Shown here: positions 52,947 to 63,461 of the stretch, in pieces | Numbering within the stretch: position 1 is the stretch's first letter | How the letters are laid out: each line of letters opens with the position of its first letter | Assembly: GCA_004431415.1 (NCBI GenBank) | Contig: QPMI01000499.1 | Location: 212,700 to 276,699, forward strand | Direction: 5' to 3' | Length of the DNA stretch: 64,000 bases | Origin: Cyanophora paradoxa | Lineage: Eukaryota > Glaucocystophyceae > Cyanophorales > Cyanophoraceae | Program-made: the position numbers and the translations under genes | The notes under the pieces: model-generated | What the model saw: the letters and a program-made list of their open reading frames with translations, nothing else | The model's database searches: none | What the model was told of the DNA's origin: nothing

Positions 52947-54502
52947 ATGCCTCAGAAGATCGTTTTAGCATTGTCAGGGGGAGGTGCAAGGGGCATTATC
53001 ATAACCAGGCTGCTAAAAGAAATTGAAAATCGAACTGGCAGAAGAATAATCGATCTTGTGGATCTTGTAAGTGGAACTTCCACTGGTGGGATCATTGCAA
53101 TAGGTTTGAATATCAGGCATCCTGATAAACCAGGTGAACCTAAACTGACAGCAAACGATTTACACAATATTTACCTAACTCAACTGCCCTTGATTTTTGC
53201 AAATCCTCGAAATATAATCGAAAATGCCCTTTTTAACACAAAGTATGATGTCGGACCCTTGGAGACTGCAATCAATTCAGTTACTGGTGAATCACTAATA
53301 CAGGATTCCCTAAAGGACATTGTGATTACATCCTTTGATACTCAGAATATGAAACCAATATTTATCACAAATGATAACAATTACAACTTTATGCCTTGTA
53401 AGATTGCTGCTAGGGCTACTTCTGCTGCTCCTACATATTTCTCTCCTGTAAGCATTGTTGATTTCAATCGAGGAGTATTTGTCTGTCTTATTGATGGTGC
53501 CATTTCGGGAAACAATAATCCCAGTGTGTGTGGTTACAGCCATGCAAAGAAGATTTACAGTGATGATGATGATATTATAGTAATAAGCATCTCTTGTGGT
53601 GAGGTGGACCCACATTTAGAGTCTGATTATGTGGGTTATGCTTATGAGACTGTCAATAGCTGGGGCATTCTCTCATGGATTGCCTCAACAGATGGAAGCC
53701 CATTGATTAACATGCTCATGGCTGCAAGTGAGCTTTCTGCCCTTGATAAGATGGAGGAGTTGTTACCCTACAACTATGATCAGGATTATGGGAGATACTA
53801 TAGGCTATCAGTCCCTCTTCCAAATCATATAGTAAGCTCTCTGGATGACACTTCTAAAATCCCAGATATGATAGCATTCACTGAAACATACATAGCAGCA
53901 AACAATGATATGATTAATAAGCTTTGCAGCCTACTAGTAGCAAACTATGAACTTAAGAACCCTTCAAAGGCTTACATCTCATCCACTCTCACTACATCAC
54001 CTCCTTTGGATGCCAATTGGTATCAGCTTGCAGATGATGCCTTTACTGCCTCATCCTCTGTGACAGGTAAAGAGCCTTTCATGGCAAGACCTTCAGCATT
54101 TGGCTGGGAAGCTGGAGCCTTTGCTCCTGAACAGATATGGGAAACCCCACTGAATACCTTCAAGTTGCTTTCCCATATACTTTCGAACTCTCCTCTGTTA
54201 TTGCCTATGGTTCAGGGGACACCAATGCTTTTATTAAGACTTTCAATGTGGCAACATCCACTGATGGGATCAACTGGTCTTTTATTCGATCAGATGGGCA
54301 AAACAAAATATATGTCTGTGAGAACATTAACAATGCTCACAACTCTGGTGATGTGGCTCTATTGAGTGGATTTCCTCTCAGCATCAAGGATGCTTTTTAC
54401 ATAGGTTTCTCTCTCAGAATTAAATATATTCGCATTTATCCCCTTGTGTATGTGAATGCTCCCACAATGAGAGTTGATTTCACAGGTGCCTTTATTCGAT
54501 AA
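52947..54502 (+). CDS. Patatin-like phospholipase with discoidin-like C-terminus (one frameshift)
   Basis: Predicted lipid acyl hydrolase. The first 300 residues show the patatin set: oxyanion loop SGGGARG (residues 10-16), nucleophile elbow GTSTGG (GxSxG, about residue 43), the ARATSAAPTYFSP stretch and the catalytic aspartate in LIDGAIS (DGA/DGG, about residue 188). From about residue 355 a second domain starts (DDAFTASSSVTGKEPFMARP...FAPEQIWE). It continues in the shifted frame 54,137-54,502 (AYGSGDTNAFIKTFNVATST DGINWSF...), a pattern like F5/8 type C (discoidin) carbohydrate-binding domains. The frame breaks beside GGGAAACCCC near 54,135. In a virus such an enzyme could act in entry or exit at membranes, with the second domain supplying surface binding; that is inference. 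Confidence 0.75.
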
Positions 54503-55421
54503 ACTCCAACTGAAACGAATTATCGATTCCATTCATATCAATCAGTTCACCAAAGTAATCTTTAAACTCCACAGTGAGTTCCCTTATCACCAGGTTTCTG
54601 TCATTGATTTGAATAAATTCTGCATGTTCACCACTATGGTAAACATAGCCACCTATATCTTTACTCAATTGCAATCTAAGGATAGCCCCCTGGTTGTGTG
54701 GTTGCGATTTCGGAATTATATTGTGTCTGCTGGCAAAGGGGCTAGCTCTTTAATATGCATGTACAGATACTGCTCAGCATTCATATCAGACATCTTATTA
54801 CTGGTGAAATAATACTGCAAGGGCTTTGAGGAGAGTCTGGGTCCTGAGAAGGTGATTCCCATGCTGGGTGATCAGGTGTAATAGGTTTGCCATCATACTT
54901 TAAAAGGTTCTCAGGTCGATATGGAGATCCACCAACAGGAGGAGTGCTATAATACCCAGTGGTGTATTCAGTAGAACTTACACCCAAAAGCTTCCCTATT
55001 CGCTTGTTGCTTGCAATAAAACGAAACTCATGGTTACTGTAAAACTCCACTTTATAGGTTGTTGGGTTGTAGAATATCTTGAAGTCGAAAAACACAGTTT
55101 TATCTGCAATGGTTTTGAAGCTTGAATAGTTCAGCCCATAATTATAGGGATGTGTGACCCCAAAATGACCCTGGTTAATGTAGCCACTGGAAGGGGATAC
55201 ACTTTCTGTGTGATGATTTCATTGTATGAACCATCTTGGTAGTTAAAATCAACTGTTAAATGATCAGTTCCCACACTGTTATAGATACTGTTTGGAATCT
55301 CTGCATAGAGAACCCTGCATTCTCTTGGTCTCTCTACTGGAGTTGTGAGGGTGACCCTGTAAGAGTTTTCAGATTCCCCTTGGCTTCTATCCCTGCTATC
55401 AATATTAACAAGTCGATTCAT
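54492..55421 (-). pseudogene. Minor capsid (penton-type) protein 1, frameshifted
   Basis: Three minus-strand frames in order (55,131-55,421, 54,781-55,095, 54,492-54,674). The first begins MNRLVNIDSRDRSQGESENS, then YRVTLTTPVERPRECRVLYA and EIPNSIYNS, the N-terminal pattern of polinton and giant-virus minor capsid proteins (a conserved IPNSxYN after a beta-strand pair). The second continues FRFIASNKRIGKLLGVSSTE. The third ends in a beta-strand pair (QINDRNLVIRELTVEFKDYF ... NSFQLEFIE). At least two single-base frame changes break it. The 3' end overlaps the end of the patatin gene by 11 bp on the opposite strand. Confidence 0.55.
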
Positions 55422-55450
55422 TTTAATATATAAATATAGATAAAAGAAGA
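55422..55450. promoter_or_regulatory. Divergent promoter between two capsid genes
   Basis: 29 bp between opposite start codons, containing AATATATAAATATAGATAAA. TATA-like in both directions. Confidence 0.35.
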
Positions 55451-56460
55451 ATGCCTGTGGATTACATCGAGGTTAGCTCATTTAATACAATCTCTGGTGA
55501 TGGTCCCACATCAAGCTTTGTGGCTAGACTCCCCAGTAGTTATGAGAATGTGAGGGCTGTAAGACTGGTATCAGCCGAATTTTATAACAGCATCCCTATG
55601 GTGAGTGGGGAAACCAAAGTAGGAGATGTAACAATCGACAATTCATTTAGTATTTACTATTCTGAAGAACTTGCAGGAGCTGGAATTGATGGTATCCCCA
55701 CAGTTCGCCCAGCTGAGGACTTTGAACAGTGGAAACAAATCATTATAAGTCGCAAAGCCCCCATCCAAAGCCACCAACAACTGGTGAATGTTATTAATGA
55801 AAAGTTCGATTTAAAAAATCCTAAACCATCTCTTCGCTGCAAATGGGATGAGTCACTGAAACGAATAGTATTCCATTCCGAAAAAAAGTTTTACCTGGCT
55901 TTCTCACTTGCTGTAAATCCAAACCTGCAAACAATTCAAAAGCTATTGAGTTCAGGTAGACTGCTTGGTCTTGATCCTGGAAGATATGGCAATTCCTCAA
56001 TCCAATCACAAGTTTATGATGCTCTCACTGATGGTATCTTTACTGGACTCGAGTGAACGGTATTCTATCTTCTTTTGAGCCTGAGAAGACCAGGGACAGT
56101 GTTTTGTTTGTGAGAGTAAAGGAGCTGGGTGATCTGGTGCAATGTGGGGATGGTCTTTTGACTGGTTACTTCCATAAAATAGTGGTCCCTGACAAAGACT
56201 ATGGTGAGCATGTAGTTTACAATTCAACAGAGGCTCATCCACTTTACAAATACTATAATAAGAAAGTTGGATTATCCACTTTCTCGGTTGATATTGTAAA
56301 TGCTATTAATGAACCAATTGATTTTGAGGGTCAACCTGTTCATCTTACCTTTGAAATTCGCTATGGTGATGAGCCAGCTGGGGACCCAGTTTATGAATAC
56401 TTTAAGATGAGAATGTCACAGCTTCACCCTTCCTATCCAGTTATTACAAGCTTCGCATAA
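55451..56460 (+). pseudogene. Minor capsid (penton-type) protein 2, one frameshift
   Basis: Residues 1-200 come from 55,451-56,056. SFNTISGDGPTSSFVARLPS, NVRAVRLVSAEFYNSIP and QQLVNVINEKFDLKNPKP repeat the N-terminal layout of its divergent neighbour. The remainder lies in the frame 56,053-56,460: SVLFVRVKELGD, VPDKDYGEHVVYNSTEAHPL, then a strand LTFEIRYGDEPAG near the end, the typical last sheet of penton-type single jelly rolls (L-x-F-E-I-R). It stands immediately 5' of the candidate major capsid gene, the usual order in polinton-like viruses. The frame changes near 56,050. Confidence 0.6.
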
Positions 56461-56515
56461 ATTAAGGATCATTGGTAGATTTTTTATGTTGCAGTATAAT
56501 AAAAGAGAATATAAT

Positions 56516-57872
56516 GGATATCACTTCCACTCTTCAAAGACTTTCGCTGAAAGAAGCCCTAACAACCCCAGAGGAGGCGAAAGCCTTTTTCCTGGATAAC
56601 TCCCTTATGCTTGGTCTCGAATCCAAGTCTAAGCCAGTTCTAGTTGTTGTGAATCCCAGCAATACTTTTGAGAATAATGTAGGAAATCGCATTTCCTTCA
56701 AGCTACCTCGCTACAATTTCTGTGGAAAACTCGAACTTGCTTTCGACCTACCAGAAATCACTTTTGCTGGTGAAGATCTAGTTCGCAATGGATACACTCG
56801 CCAGTTGGTGCTTTAGTTCAGCGACTTGAAATTACCTATGGATCTTACACCTACCACATCCCTTCTGATTTCCTTGCTCATTTCCCCCTGGTCTATTATT
56901 CGGAGGATCAACTAGCTAAAAAGAAACGCTCAATGGCATGGTTCATGGTATCCCTGCTCATGGAACCAACCGACTTGGTGGCTCATTTTTCGTTGAGATC
57001 CCAGTGCCTTGGCTAAATCACTATCTTCCCCTTGGTGCTTTATCTGGTGAAATGGTTGTTACTGTTTGGTTTAAGGATGCTGGAAAGGGTTATGTTGAAA
57101 CTTCCTATGGTGGTCGCTCTCTCCCTGTTGTTGGTGGGACAGCTGCTGATAAGACAGAAGATGATGGTCTTGGTGATACTGCTAATGCTACACTTGCCCA
57201 TGTTGGTCAAAACATCACCACTTTCAGTCTTGGTGCAACAACCCCTGCTATTTCAATTACTTCTCCTCGCCTTTAAATGCATGCTATTAATGTTTCTGAT
57301 GAGCTTTTCGCTACTGTAATTGAAAAAGTAAAGACAACTGGCATGGCTATTCCCTCCCTTGATATTGGATTGTAGATGCCATTGCTTTTGCTGCCAAGGG
57401 CAATGCCAGCCCAATCGAATTAACCTCTCTCAAATCTCAGGTCTTGTCTATGCTCTGCTTGTTTCAGTTCGTGATTATGAGACTGTTGACAAATCCAATG
57501 GCTCCCACAGTGTCTTAAGACCTATGCCAACTCCAAAGAGATAACATTCACTGTGGAAATAAATGGTCAGCGTCTCTATGCCACTGAGCCAATTTCCCTA
57601 CTCAAGGTGCTGAGCTTATTGCTGATGCCTTCAAATGCTCTAACATGGACAAGGTTGCAGATAAATATGTCCTTTCAGGTTTAAGTTCTGCATTGATGGA
57701 GAGAAGGCGATTCGAAATATTGCTCAAAGTGGATTTGTTGACCTGACAAATTCCTCATCTTCATTCCTCACACTCTACATGCCCACAGATAAGACAATCA
57801 ATGTTCAAGTTCGCGCTCTCATGCATAGTTTCCTCATTATAGACGGTTCAGGTGTTCGTAGAATCAATTTAT
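56516..57872 (+). pseudogene. Candidate major capsid protein (double jelly-roll), multiply frameshifted
   Basis: Start MDITSTLQRLSLKEALTTPE at 56,516; last codons VRRINL then TAG at about 57,872. The coding total of about 450 codons suits a polinton/virophage-type major capsid protein. It is beta-rich throughout (FENNVGNRISFKLPRYNFCG, LEITYGSYTYHIP, FFVEIPVPWLNHYLPLGAL, ITFTVEINGQRLYATEPI, INVQVRALMHSFLII). At least five frame changes occur (near 56,800, 56,945, 57,275, 57,370, 57,480-57,550, 57,680). One at 57,370 sits in a T run. The call rests on position between penton and ATPase genes, length and beta pattern. A structure prediction of the repaired product would settle it. Confidence 0.55.
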
Positions 57873-57933
57873 AGACCATTTTCAGTCTCCCTGCATTATT
57901 TTTATCTGTCTTTATTTAGGAAGATCTACAACA

Positions 57934-58712
57934 ATGCAAGATTTAGAAGAGTTTAATGTCTCTGAAATGATTAAAGGTGTTTTCAGAGCCATTTTTATAG
58001 GCAAAAGTTGTACGGGAAAAAGCGAATGTGTAAAGTATTGGTTAAAGCAATTACATGATGCCAAAGTTATTGATGTTGTCCTAGTTGTGAGTGGGACCAG
58101 CTTCAATCATTTCTGGAGAGAGGTTGCAACAGTAGAACTTGGTAAATGGGATGCCGGTTACATTTCAAAGCTTTTGGATGAAAGGCAGGAGAAAATCGAA
58201 AAGGGTGAACCTGTCAACCACATGTGTGTTGTTTTAGATGATTAATTGATAATGAGATAATTGATTTAACCAGAGACAAGTGGTGTCATCTCTGTACAGT
58301 AGGGGCAGACACTCGAAAATATCCATTATCTGCATCACACAAAAGCTAAGAAAGTCTCTTCGACTATTCGAGTTAATTCTGATTATGCTGTTTTCCTGAG
58401 TGCTGCTAATCGCAAAGAACTTTGAAGCCATAGAGGAAGAATACAATATAATGCGAAACAAGGAGGACTTTTACAAAATGTTTGAAGAGTATGTCCACTC
58501 CTATCAGTATATCGTTTGGTCCTCTGCTGGCTACTCTGTTAAATACTTTGTAGATAAAGCTGAGCTTGTCAAAGACTTCCCATTTCTCGCTTCCACAGAA
58601 AGCCCAAAAAGAAAGAAGATGAACTGAAACCACCAGAAAAAGAGGAAGCCCCAAAAGAAGTGAAAAGCCAAGTCCATAGCAATAAATTGATGCGATATAA
58701 ACGCGGTTTATA
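57934..58712 (+). pseudogene. A32-type (FtsK-HerA) genome-packaging ATPase, frameshifted
   Basis: The first frame (57,934-58,245) contains the P-loop FIGKSCTGKSECVKYWL (residues 21-37) and a Walker B VNHMCVVLDD at its end. A base is missing beside ATTAATTG (58,241). The remaining ~150 codons are spread over the other frames to about 58,712 (TRDKWCHLC, then YAVFLSAANRKE, then YQYIVWSSAGYSVKYFVDKA). The P-loop, Walker B and spacing match packaging ATPases of polinton-like viruses and virophages, which pump DNA into the capsid. It directly follows the capsid genes, as in those viruses. Confidence 0.7.
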
Positions 58713-58741
58713 AAATTATCTCTCATTCTAATAAAGATACA

Positions 58742-59397
58742 ATGCCTCCCAAACGAAAAATAGGGATCCCAGCTGGGGCTGTTGGCTATTCAGGTGGTGG
58801 AAACAATGATCTATTAACACTGAACAATGAAATTCAATGGTATGAACGAAATCAAACCCTCACAACCCAAGAAGACCCCTAAATGCTGCCTATGAGGAAT
58901 CAGTCGATGACAAAGCCCCACAAAGTTCAACTGCTGACCAACTCAACATTTCACCAGAAGCCTCAAAAATGAAAGCTGTTGCTGAGGGTGCCAGGCGAAT
59001 TATTGGTGCTGCTGATGATAAAGGTTTAGGCTTGCAAGATCTGTCATTGGCTCGCAAAGGTGAAGGTCTAAGTAAAGAATCAGACAAGGTTATTCAGTCT
59101 ATGGCTGGTGAAGTCACATACAAGACTGCTCCCACTCAAAATATTCATCGAATTCCCAAGGCTCAATGGGATGAGATGACTGCTAAACTCAAAGATCTGG
59201 AAGCCAAATCCAGTGCTTTGGAGCAGTATGTTACTGAGAAGAAAGAGAGAGCCAAGCTAAAGGAGATGCTTCGAAAGGAAGTTTATAAAATGGGAATCAC
59301 TGGTGTCCCAGATAAACAGTTTATTGCTAAGAAAGAGAACCAAATCGATGAGCAGGCAGTAGATGAAATGAAAACAAAGACCCAAAAGGAACATTGA
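58742..59397 (+). pseudogene. Basic, coiled-coil viral protein, one frameshift
   Basis: Starts MPPKRKIGIPAGAVGYSGGG and is then interrupted at a C4 run (58,876-58,879). It resumes in another frame with SSTADQLNISPEASKMKAVA. The second half (WDEMTAKLKDLEAKSSALEQ ... YVTEKKERAKLKEMLRKEVY) is a predicted coiled coil. The basic start and Gly-rich motif suggest a DNA-associated core protein. No family is recognised. Confidence 0.4.
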
Positions 59398-59490
59398 CCT
59401 GGTGCCACCAAAGCTGAAGTAGAAAAGGGAGTAGCCCAGCAGTATATAAAAGACGAGTTTGGCTTTAATTATCTCTGTTTTATTAGAGAT

Positions 59491-59682
59491 ATGGACATAA
59501 TACGAAAGTTCTTCGAGATGTTCAGTCTGCATGTGGTGAGCAATTGCCACAGTGGATGTTGTGACACAACAGTGGAGTTGAGATGTCAGATAATGAGGAT
59601 AATGCTCAGAAGCAAGAGAGAGAAGGAGGTCTACAGTTTCTGTGGAGTCAATGCCAGCAGACCCCACAGAGTATACATATGA
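59491..59682 (+). CDS. Small Cys-rich protein
   Basis: 63 aa: MDIIRKFFEMFSLHVVSNCH then SGCCDTTVELRC. The Cys/His cluster could bind a metal. After about residue 35 an alternative frame (MSDNEDNAQKQEREGGLQF, about 59,584 on) looks equally natural, so a missing base may hide a longer protein. Function unknown. Confidence 0.35.
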   Translation: MDIIRKFFEMFSLHVVSNCHSGCCDTTVELRCQIMRIMLRSKREKEVYSFCGVNASRPHRVYI

Positions 59683-59744
59683 GCAACAGGAGTATCCAAG
59701 GAGAAGTTCTCTGCCAGCAGAAAACGTTTTCTCTGGGAATATAA

Positions 59745-60031
59745 ATGGAGGACACTATTAGTTTAATCGAGTTTACCAGTGATGAACCTGTTACTGAGGG
59801 TTCTATAAGACACATTCTAGCAATGCAGAAACGATATAGAGACGACCCAGCATATAGAGAGTATAAGACAACAAGCCCTGGCATCCTATTATCGCAGAAA
59901 AGCCCAAAAAGAGGAGCAGAGACCCAGAGGAAGACCGATTAAATATTATTTGCCAACTGAAAGTAGCAATGGACCCCAGGTCTATAAGAAATCGAGAAAA
60001 AGCGGTCTCAGTATGCAACTGAGGCAGCTAT
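59745..60031 (+). pseudogene. Basic AT-hook-like protein 1, frameshifted
   Basis: Starts MEDTISLIEFTSDEPVTEGS, then ILAMQKRYRDDPAYREYK. The frame is lost near 59,870; the adjoining frame continues YYRRKAQKEEQRPRGRPIKY, an RGRP AT-hook core, to about 60,031. It shares the KYR-x-(N/D)-(P/E)-xYRE-xK motif with the next protein, so the two are paralogues. Confidence 0.4.
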
Positions 60032-60135
60032 AAAAGTTTACAGACAGGAACTGGTGTTCGCAACAAAAATGACTTAAGGAAAAAGTACATAGGTTGTATT
60101 GAGAAAATTATTTTCGTATCTACTATTAAAGAGAA

Positions 60136-60462
60136 ATGCCGAATATCCGCAAGATACTCACAGATGATGAAAAAGCAGAAAAGCTGAGACTGAAAAGGGA
60201 GCAAGATGCCCAAAGAAAACGCGAAGCCTATCATAAAAAGAAGGAGGAACGATTATCCCAAGGAGCCGCTACAGTTCACACACCAGAAGAACTCAAAAAG
60301 ATTGCCCTCAGACACCAGAGGAAATACAGGGAAAATGAAGAATATCGCGAACAGAAAAAGGCAAAAGCGCTGGAATATTACCACAAGAAGAAAGATGAAC
60401 AACCCAAGACACCCAAAGAGCATAAACCGGTTGGAAGACCTCGGAAATATATCGAAGAATAA
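60136..60462 (+). CDS. Basic AT-hook protein 2
   Basis: 108 aa, intact. It is highly charged (KAEKLRLKREQDAQRKREAY) with the motif HQRKYRENEEYREQKKAKAL and the AT-hook GRPRKY (residues 99-104) near the C-terminus. It would bind the minor groove of AT-rich DNA, fitting the AT-rich element. It could compact the viral genome or regulate transcription. Confidence 0.55.
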   Translation: MPNIRKILTDDEKAEKLRLKREQDAQRKREAYHKKKEERLSQGAATVHTPEELKKIALRHQRKYRENEEYREQKKAKALEYYHKKKDEQPKTPKEHKPVGRPRKYIEE

Positions 60463-60680
60463 ATTCTCGATCAAAACAAATCTTGTAGAAATTGATTTGA
60501 TCGGAGGCAAAAAAATGACAGCTTTCTTCCCTCTTTTTTAAAACTGTACCTATATATCGAGACAGTATCCCGACCCAAAACTACTTAAGGACTTGGCAAA
60601 TAATAGGATATATATAAAAGACAATTCCTCCTTCCGAAATTATTTTCTTCGTTAAAGGTAGAAGTCCCCCAAAATCGAAA

Positions 60681-61028
60681 ATGAACAAAATCGAGAAATT
60701 CGCCACCCCTGTTGAAAATGCCACATTCCTTAGTACTCTCATTTGGTGATCGCAACAAGGTCACCCATGTATTTGATTCTGCCGAAGATGCCCTTGAAGC
60801 CATTGATAATAGCAAGGTAAGACCTGGGCTGAATGCATTCAGCCTGAACAAGTCACCAGAGTTTACCTGGACCTGGATAAATTCGCTGATTTGAAGGAGA
60901 ACATTGCTGAAAACTATGCTGAGGCGGAAGCTGTTGTAAGAGAGATGAGAGATAAGCTATGGAAGCGATCTGGACCACTTCGATTAACGATATTGCTGTT
61001 GCAGTTCGCCATAGAAGGGTTTATTTGA
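60681..61028 (+). pseudogene. Small unknown protein upstream of the helicase, frameshifted
   Basis: Begins MNKIEKFATPVENAT and changes frame near 60,720 (SLVLSFGDRNKVTHVFDSAE), then again near 60,820 (AECIQPEQVTRVYLDLDKFA ... EAVVREMRDKLWKRSG). The end overlaps the helicase start at 60,959. No family is recognised; it may be a replication accessory factor, judging only by position. Confidence 0.35.
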
Positions 61029-63270
61029 TCAAGGAGGATGTCACCAAGTTCAAGATCTCAGCCCACTTTATCATTAAATCGCTTGCATGCAAACATGAAG
61101 ATATCCCCAAGCTTTTCAAAGCTATGGGATTGGTGAAAAATGAGGATTATGACAGTGGAGTTTACAGCTCCACACAGAACCTTATCTGCCTCAATTGCTG
61201 CAAAGGTGAGACTCTGGATGCTCAAAATAAATCGAAAAAAGATGTTGATAAAAACGTTTGCTTTAAGAAATTCGTTGACTGTGACAAAGTGTTAATGCGA
61301 AATGAGGACTTCTTTGTATCTTACTTCTCAGCTACTACTAAACTTGTGGATGAATCGAATATTTCTGCATTCGCAAATTATAGCCCTGAGCCAAAACCAG
61401 TTAAAAAGGAGCCAAAAAGTGATAAAGTGAAGACTGAGAAGGTAGAAGCTGAAAAAGACACTGAACCCGAAAATCCTGTTACTTTCGAACTGCTACAAAG
61501 TGTTATAATGGGTCTGAATGGTGAGAGAGCTAATGAGTATAAAACTTGGATTGATGTAGGACTGGTCATCATCAATGTTGGGGAAGACAACAAGTTCACC
61601 CCTAAAATGCAAGCTGAACTCTTCCACCAATTCTCAGAACAGAGTGACAAGTATGATTATGATGAATGCCAGGAGAAGTTTACACAGCTTCGCAGAAGCA
61701 AGAAGAAGGCTGAGCCTGGCAAAGTGTTGACCTTCAAATCCTTGGTTTATTGGTTGAGCAAAGATAACAATGAGCTTTTCAAGGAACTCTTCCCCAAAAA
61801 GTATGCATTCCTACCAGAGGACACAGATGAAATCGATTACAAGACTGCAAGTATCCCTCCTTTGGCTGAACATTACAATGTGCATAAGAGGTATTTCAAT
61901 GCTCGAATGCATCATGTTGAAAATGTTGGTTGTGTGATGCTCTGGGATGAACAACTACTTTGCTGGATGCCCAAAGATATTGGGAAGCTCTCTACAAAGC
62001 ATTTCCCCCACTTGATGCATAAGGTGATTGTGAATGAGGGGACAGATAATGAGAAAGAGAAATGGGAGCAATCATTTAGGAAATGGATTGTGGATCCAAC
62101 AGCCACAAGATCAACTTACATGGATTTCCTCCCACCTCCTGCTACTCTCAGTGCAAAATGCAAGTCTGTATTTAATCTCTATCCAGGAATGAAGGTCGAC
62201 CATCAGCAATTCGAAAATGCTCCAGAGGATGTAACTGCTGAGATGATTAAGCCTTTCCTAGATCACTTGTTCTTAATGTCTGGTGAGGATCAAAATACCT
62301 ATGAATATCTGTTGAAATGGTTTGCCCACATGCTGCAAAAGCCTGGGGAACTCAATGGAGTATCCTTAATCTTCATTGGTGAACAGGGAACTGGTAAAAT
62401 GTGTTGGTTGATACTTTCCAAAAGAAGATACTTGGAGATGCCCTGAGTTATGCAACTGGTAAGCCAAAAGAGGATCTGTTTGGTCGATTTGCCCACAATA
62501 GAGAGGATAAGATCTTGATTGTTGTGAATGAAGCCTCAGGCAAGGACACATTCGAAAATAATGATATGCTTAAAGATCTCATAACTTCTGATAAGATTGT
62601 AATTGAACACAAAGGGATAGATTCATACACAAAAAGCAACTTTGCCAGGATTATATTCACCAGCAATAATAACATTCCAGTAAAATTGAAGCTGGAGATA
62701 GGCGATTTGTGGTTGTTGAAGTTAGTAAGAAATTCGCAAAGGATAGGTCATACTTCCTTCCACTTGTAAAATGGCTAAATGATCACTGCAATATTCGAAA
62801 CATTGCCCACTATTTGAGAACCAAAGTTGACTGTGAGGATGTGAACTGGATTGCTGATAGACCCCTTACAAATAAATACTATTTAGCCCAACAGGTATGC
62901 GCCCAATCATTCTTATGTTCACTAAGTGGCTTGTGGATCGAGGCTTAATTTCCGAGAATAAATGCAAGTCTGGTAGCCTTGTGGAAACCTGGAAGTGGTT
63001 CCAGGAGTTCATTACCAGCAACAAATATAAAAACGATTATAATAGTCGCAGATATTATACTGAAATGAGAAGTGTTACATATATCAAGTGAAAACTACAA
63101 ATGGCAAACAATACTATCATTTCCTATTCCCACAAGTATTTGAGGAATTCAGAAAGATGAAGCTTGTAGATGATGAGACTATTGAGGAAGAAGCTAATCC
63201 AAGGATGAAACAAGACCTACCTGCTGCTGATCCTGATGCATCAGATTATGATTCTGATGTTGAAGTTTAG
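60959..63270 (+). pseudogene. Primase-SF3 helicase (D5-like), several frameshifts
   Basis: The main frame (60,959-62,446) has a Cys-containing N-terminal domain (LICLNCCKGETLDAQNK), a Lys/Glu linker, a PriCT-2-like segment (ANEYKTWIDVGLVIINVGED ... DKYDYDECQEKFTQL), a D5-N-like stretch, and ends at the Walker A GEQGTGK (about residue 480), where an A-run (62,396-62,399) is one base short. Later frames carry Walker B KILIVVNEAS (about 62,508-62,535), motif C RIIFTSNNN (about 62,650), an Arg-rich turn near 62,700, and LMFTKWLVDRGLI (about 62,905-62,945). The end is SDYDSDVEV at 63,270. These are the SF3 signatures used by polinton-like viruses, virophages and NCLDVs for genome replication. Start chosen at the first Met of the frame. 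About 770 codons in all. Confidence 0.8.
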
Positions 63271-63355
63271 GTTTACTCAAAAGTGGACTCATAGTTGACT
63301 CAAATTTATCATAAAAGACCCAAACAGTCTTTTATTTATGGTTTATTTATCGATT

Positions 63356-63461
63356 AGGTTGACTAAGTGGGGGAGTTGACTCATTTTTTCACAGATTCTA
63401 AAGAGGACTCTGCCCTAAAAAGAAATAAAAAGTGCCTCAACTCCACCCACTAAGTCAACTT
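63356..63461. repeat. 106-bp hairpin repeat, copy 2 (possible bidirectional terminator)
   Basis: Arms GGTTGACTAAGTGGGGGAGT and a close reverse complement ending CCCACTAAGTCAACTT. It is the same family as 44,231-44,344. It lies between the convergent 3' ends of the helicase and the RING gene, so a shared 3'-end signal is plausible. Confidence 0.6.
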
